Below, one piece after another: positions 56,511 to 60,000 of a stretch of 60,000 nucleotides of DNA. The stretch spans positions 12,278,001 through 12,338,000 of the forward strand of contig OX485809.1 of NCBI GenBank assembly GCA_950295325.1, in the 5' to 3' direction. How positions within the stretch are numbered: position 1 is the first letter of the stretch; each line of letters starts with the position of its first letter. The translations under genes and the position numbers were made by a program. This stretch comes from Polytrichum commune. Lineage: Eukaryota; Streptophyta; Polytrichopsida; Polytrichales; Polytrichaceae. The notes beneath the pieces were generated by a model. That model was not told the origin of the DNA. It saw nothing but the letters and a program-made list of their open reading frames with translations, and did no database searches.

Positions 56511-57059
56511 GTACCACTTCCTCTCAATGTTGCTTCAATCCACCTTCTGCACTCGGACTTCGGTAGCAGGCGCTCAGCTAGTGTTCTGCAGCCTCTACCG
56601 ATTACATTCACACATATGAACTCCTGTTGCATTAGCAAGCTCGACGAAGCAGCTGCAATAAATCAGGATTTAAAATCCTGCCTCCCCTGATTTAGTTGTG
56701 TTTATTTAAAGTGCATGTCGGTTGATTTTTTCACTGCAATCAGAGGTCCTCCCAAATGTGTTCACTATTGAGCGCAGTCCAATCTCGTTTAAGCTTGTGT
56801 TTTCACGATCTGGAGTCTTTGATCCTCACCACACCACATACATGTGAACTCTGGAAGTTAGACTACGAAAACGAGCCACTTAGGGAGCCATCTGCCGTAG
56901 TTAGGATTGCAGACAAGAGGGAGAAGTGACTGGGTTACAATTCGACATTTCAGAGTTTGTATGTCTGTGGTCCAATGCCATTGATGAGTTGAGAGGATTC
57001 GGAGTTGAGGTCAATGGCTGGCCGAATAGATAGTCTGCAATCTATTGGAAGGAGATGGA

Positions 57060-58080
57060 AGGAGATGCATGAAAGCATGAAAACGAAGAAAATGGAAGTT
57101 GGAGTGATGAGCAACTCAAGAACGCATTGGGAGCCATAGATGGTGGGTCAAGAGTTTTGGCGGCGTCAAGAGAATTTGGGATTTCGGTTACTACATTGAG
57201 GAACCACCTCTTTGGCAACCACCATTGGAAGCAAGAGGGGGAAAAGGAGTGCTCACACACATTGAGGAAGAGGAGATTGTGAGGTTTGTGGAGAAGATGG
57301 CAAGTATTCGGCATCCTATGTCATTGACTCAACTTCGGATCAAGGTGGTGGAGATTACTCAAGAACTCCCCACACCACGGGCGGGATGTTTGCCAGGATG
57401 GAGTTGGGTGAGATGGTTTCATATTCACCTTCCTAATCTCACACTTTGTGTTGCACATGAATTGGGGATGGGAAGAGCTAGAGGCTTATGTCCTGAGAAC
57501 GTGGCAGCTCTATATCATAACTTCACGGAGATGTATAGAAAGCACAAGTACCCTCCATCTCAAATATGGAATGCGGATGAATCCGGTGCGCAAGCAGGGC
57601 GCAATGACGGAGCTCTTGTGCTTGCCTCACGTGGTGTGAGGCAAGTACACATCATAACCCCCGATGAGCACCTCTTGGTGAAAAGTTGCATCGATGCAGT
57701 GGATGAGTGCATTCCCAATATATCTTCAAGGGCAAACAATTTAGATGGAACTACGTCAAGCCTTGCCAAGAAAGAAGATTTGGTAAGGTGGGTGTCATGG
57801 GTATTGAAGAAGGCATGAATACATAACAACATCACAAAGGGTTTTTAGTCAAGCGGGATGTGGCCTCTCAACCCATCAGCCATGGTCGGGAAGATGCAAC
57901 CTAGTGAAGTGTATGTCCAAGTGGAGGAGGAGATTGAAAGCCAAGAAGTTGAGGTGAAAGAGGTTGTTGATGATGCACTTGGGGATGTACAAGTGGGCTC
58001 AAACACATCTCATTACTTTGTAGATATTGATGACGAAGATAACCACACTAAGGGGACACCGCATGAGGACATGTAGCACA
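57060..58080 (+). pseudogene. pogo/Tigger-like transposase, internally deleted
   Basis: A pipsqueak HTH frame (57075-57200: WSDEQLKNALGAIDGGSRVL, AASREFGISVTTLRNHLFG) shifts near 57210 into GVLTHIEEEEIVRFVEKMAS and a CENP-B-type HTH (RWFHIHLPNL). IWNADESGAQAG is the first catalytic Asp of the DDE domain. After VKSCIDAVDECIPNISS the rest of the DDE core is missing. The same frame then reads EDLVRWVSWVLKKA, a TGA stop, ITKGF, TAG, SSGMWPLNPSAM, which is the usual GFxxxGIWPLNP end of these transposases. It therefore has one frameshift, a core deletion and two stops. No terminal repeats were found. Confidence 0.85.
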
Positions 58081-59810
58081 AATCTACTATGGAGGAGGCA
58101 TCGTTGCATAATGATGTTGTGGAAAGGAATAAAATTGCCAAGTTTCTCACATTGCCATTAATACCGACTCCCACCTCTCGGAGGCAAAGCACATCCACAC
58201 CCATCATTGACTACTCCAAATCTTGGATCTTGACAAGTGACGAATATTTAGCACAATTGGAGCAAAAGGCCTAGTTGAAAGATGAGGCAGAGAGATCAAC
58301 AAAGAAGGAAGAGATGGAGAGGAGCAAGCTCAAGAGAGAAGCCAAGAAATGAGAAAAGGAGAAGGGTGTAAAACAAAAATTGTTGGATTGACAAGTGAAG
58401 AAAACACACCTTTGGCCCAACATACTTTTGAAAGCAAGTCCCTTATGCCAAATTATGAAACCCCTTAATATGTATATTCCAAGTTGAGTGCACTTATCAT
58501 GTCATATATCCGAGGATGAAATATACATATCTAGAAGAAAATTAGTAGTGGTCATTCATGGCTTTCATTTCATTGAAAGACACTCATCTTGACTCCACAG
58601 ATAGCAAGCTCAACTCCTATGTTTGTTATTTGGACTTTTCAATATGATTTATTATTATTATTATTATTATTATGTCAAACATGTGTTATATCATTAATCA
58701 ACCTCCCACTTGTGCTTCTTTTTTGATGAGCTTGGTGGGTGTTAAAGAATCATTTGTTTTACCCTTGGTAAAACCAGGTATTCTTACTGGACCCTACTCC
58801 CGTCTATATAACTAAACCTTTGTCACTTTATAAGTTCTATTGCATTGGTCAATAATGTTGTCTATATAGCCCATTCTTCTATGTGTCCTATGGGCTTCTC
58901 ATCCTCTACCCTACCATGCTACCGAGCTACTCGTTCAATATATTACCAATCACCATCATTGACACTACCACCACCAGTTCTACCTCACGATTCTACATGT
59001 ATATGGTCCACATATGATCCATACTAGTTACCAAGATTGCATGCTTGAGGTTGTTTACCGGCTCCTTTCTTCCTACCGGTATTGACCCATCCCCGTCTCC
59101 TTACCTTTGATCATTTTTTATTCATGACTTGATGTCATCTCCTTATGTAACTACCTTACTCTAACGATTCCATTAGTATCGTAAGTTTGGCATAGGGTAG
59201 TATCTTCTAGTCCTAATGTTCCAAACACGTAGTACTTTGATTACCCTACTTAATAGTACCTTACTAAGTTCTTATGTTTATGCCTAGGTAGTATAAACCC
59301 CTTATTGGTTCTCCCCATAGCTTATAATATTCCAACTCTTGCTCTTGAGCTACAACTGGCTTGCTCCTTTACCTTGGCTATAATTATGTGGTACCAATCA
59401 ATTCATGAGCCAACTTATCGAGATCTCGTCACCTTGACTACTTCCCTTCACTACTGCCGGATAACATTCAATCGAGCCATCTCATCCTTCCCTAATACAC
59501 ATATTTAAATTGCTTCATTTCGATTCTTCAAAATGGTAACCTAACCCAAAACCTCCATATAACATCATACCACCCCCAACATTGTTAACTCTCCTCTCAA
59601 ATATTTTTTCTCACTCTATCTCAACTTCCCTACTTCAAGTCCTAACCACTCCTTCAACAGTTTCCATGGAACCTTCTCTCTTATCCTCATCTTATCCTCT
59701 TTCTTTATTAATCCTTGCCCTTTCTATTTACTTCTACTTAAATGCTACTTTCATAAAGGTAACTCCTAATTACCATTAACAATGGGATGTACACTAAATA
59801 GTCCTACTAC
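58081..59810. other. T/C-rich spacer
   Basis: It begins with remains that continue the transposase C-terminus composition (to about 58380, Glu/Lys-rich in one frame). A (TTA)n run lies near 58653-58673. From 58700 on it is rich in CCTACC, TTACC and CTTTACC-type short motifs with no gene. Open frames are short. Confidence 0.45.
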
Positions 59811-59989
59811 TGTGGGCCACATAAATTGTTCATGTTGGTCCTAAGAAGATAACCATGGGATGCCCCAACTTAGTGCAAAGATACTTAGATTAAGTTTGAA
59901 TCTACACTAGGTTGGGGCACCCCCATGGTTATAATCTTAAGGCCCACATGAACGAACGCACACTACTTAATAATGTTATGGGACCCACA
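59811..59989. mobile_element. Foldback MITE, partial copy at 21757-21835
   Basis: Left arm (59811-59876): TGTGGGCCACATAA, CATGTTGG, AACCATGGGATGCCCCAAC. Right arm (59905-59989): GTTGGGGCACCCCCATGGTT, CCCACATGAACG and TTATGGGACCCACA in inverse order. The 28-bp loop includes AGATTAAGTTTGAATC. The segment at 21757-21835 repeats the right arm (ATCCCATGGTTATA, GGGGCCCACATGAACG, AATAATGTTATG). Confidence 0.75.
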
Positions 59990-60000
59990 AAACATCAACA

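Overview
The window looks like nuclear DNA of a land plant, AT-rich and dense in transposons. The best organism marker is a MATH-BTB protein of the plant BPM type at 38.5-40.5 kb on the minus strand. A plant At4g28440-like OB-fold protein at 50.5-52.0 kb on the plus strand agrees with it. Coding exons are short islands in long introns full of MITE-like hairpin elements, SINE and LINE remains and minisatellites. This genome style, with introns up to 7.3 kb, would fit a fern or lycophyte, or another large non-seed-plant genome. The species cannot be fixed from the sequence alone.

Region by region: 1-6.35 kb has no recognisable gene but holds a MITE, a SINE tail, a 13-copy minisatellite and dispersed repeats. 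From 6.35 to 32.17 kb, 13 plus-strand exons (A to M) join into one open frame of about 825 residues. I read it as about 14 WD40 blades, i.e. two seven-bladed propellers, followed by a low-complexity tail. The frame joins phase-perfectly across all 12 introns. From 32.78 to 36.53 kb, on the minus strand, lies a 5'-truncated, decayed non-LTR retrotransposon with RT thumb, RNase H and zinc-motif C-terminus. The BPM gene has two coding exons and a duplicated intron segment. From 40.5 to 50 kb there is only repeat-rich spacer, including a tRNA-derived SINE at 43.26-43.49 kb and a Harbinger-like MITE at 47.69-48.25 kb. After the OB-fold gene come a GC-richer island with an unknown open frame (55.7-56.5 kb), a dead pogo/Tigger-like transposase (57.06-58.08 kb) and a T/C-rich tail ending in a foldback element.

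The three intact genes show no operon-like or pathway link. BPM proteins are known CUL3 ubiquitin-ligase adaptors. The OB-fold protein is a small presumed nucleic-acid binder. The WD40 protein is a scaffold of unproven role; its two-propeller build resembles cilium-associated WD proteins, which would fit a plant with swimming sperm, but that is inference.

The most striking structures are two. First, an 11-copy, exactly 32-bp tandem array ends precisely at a splice acceptor, so each copy carries a duplicate of the acceptor and the exon's first bases. Second, the LINE, a tRNA-like SINE and a third tandem array share one 3' tail, which suggests a LINE-SINE partnership captured in one window.
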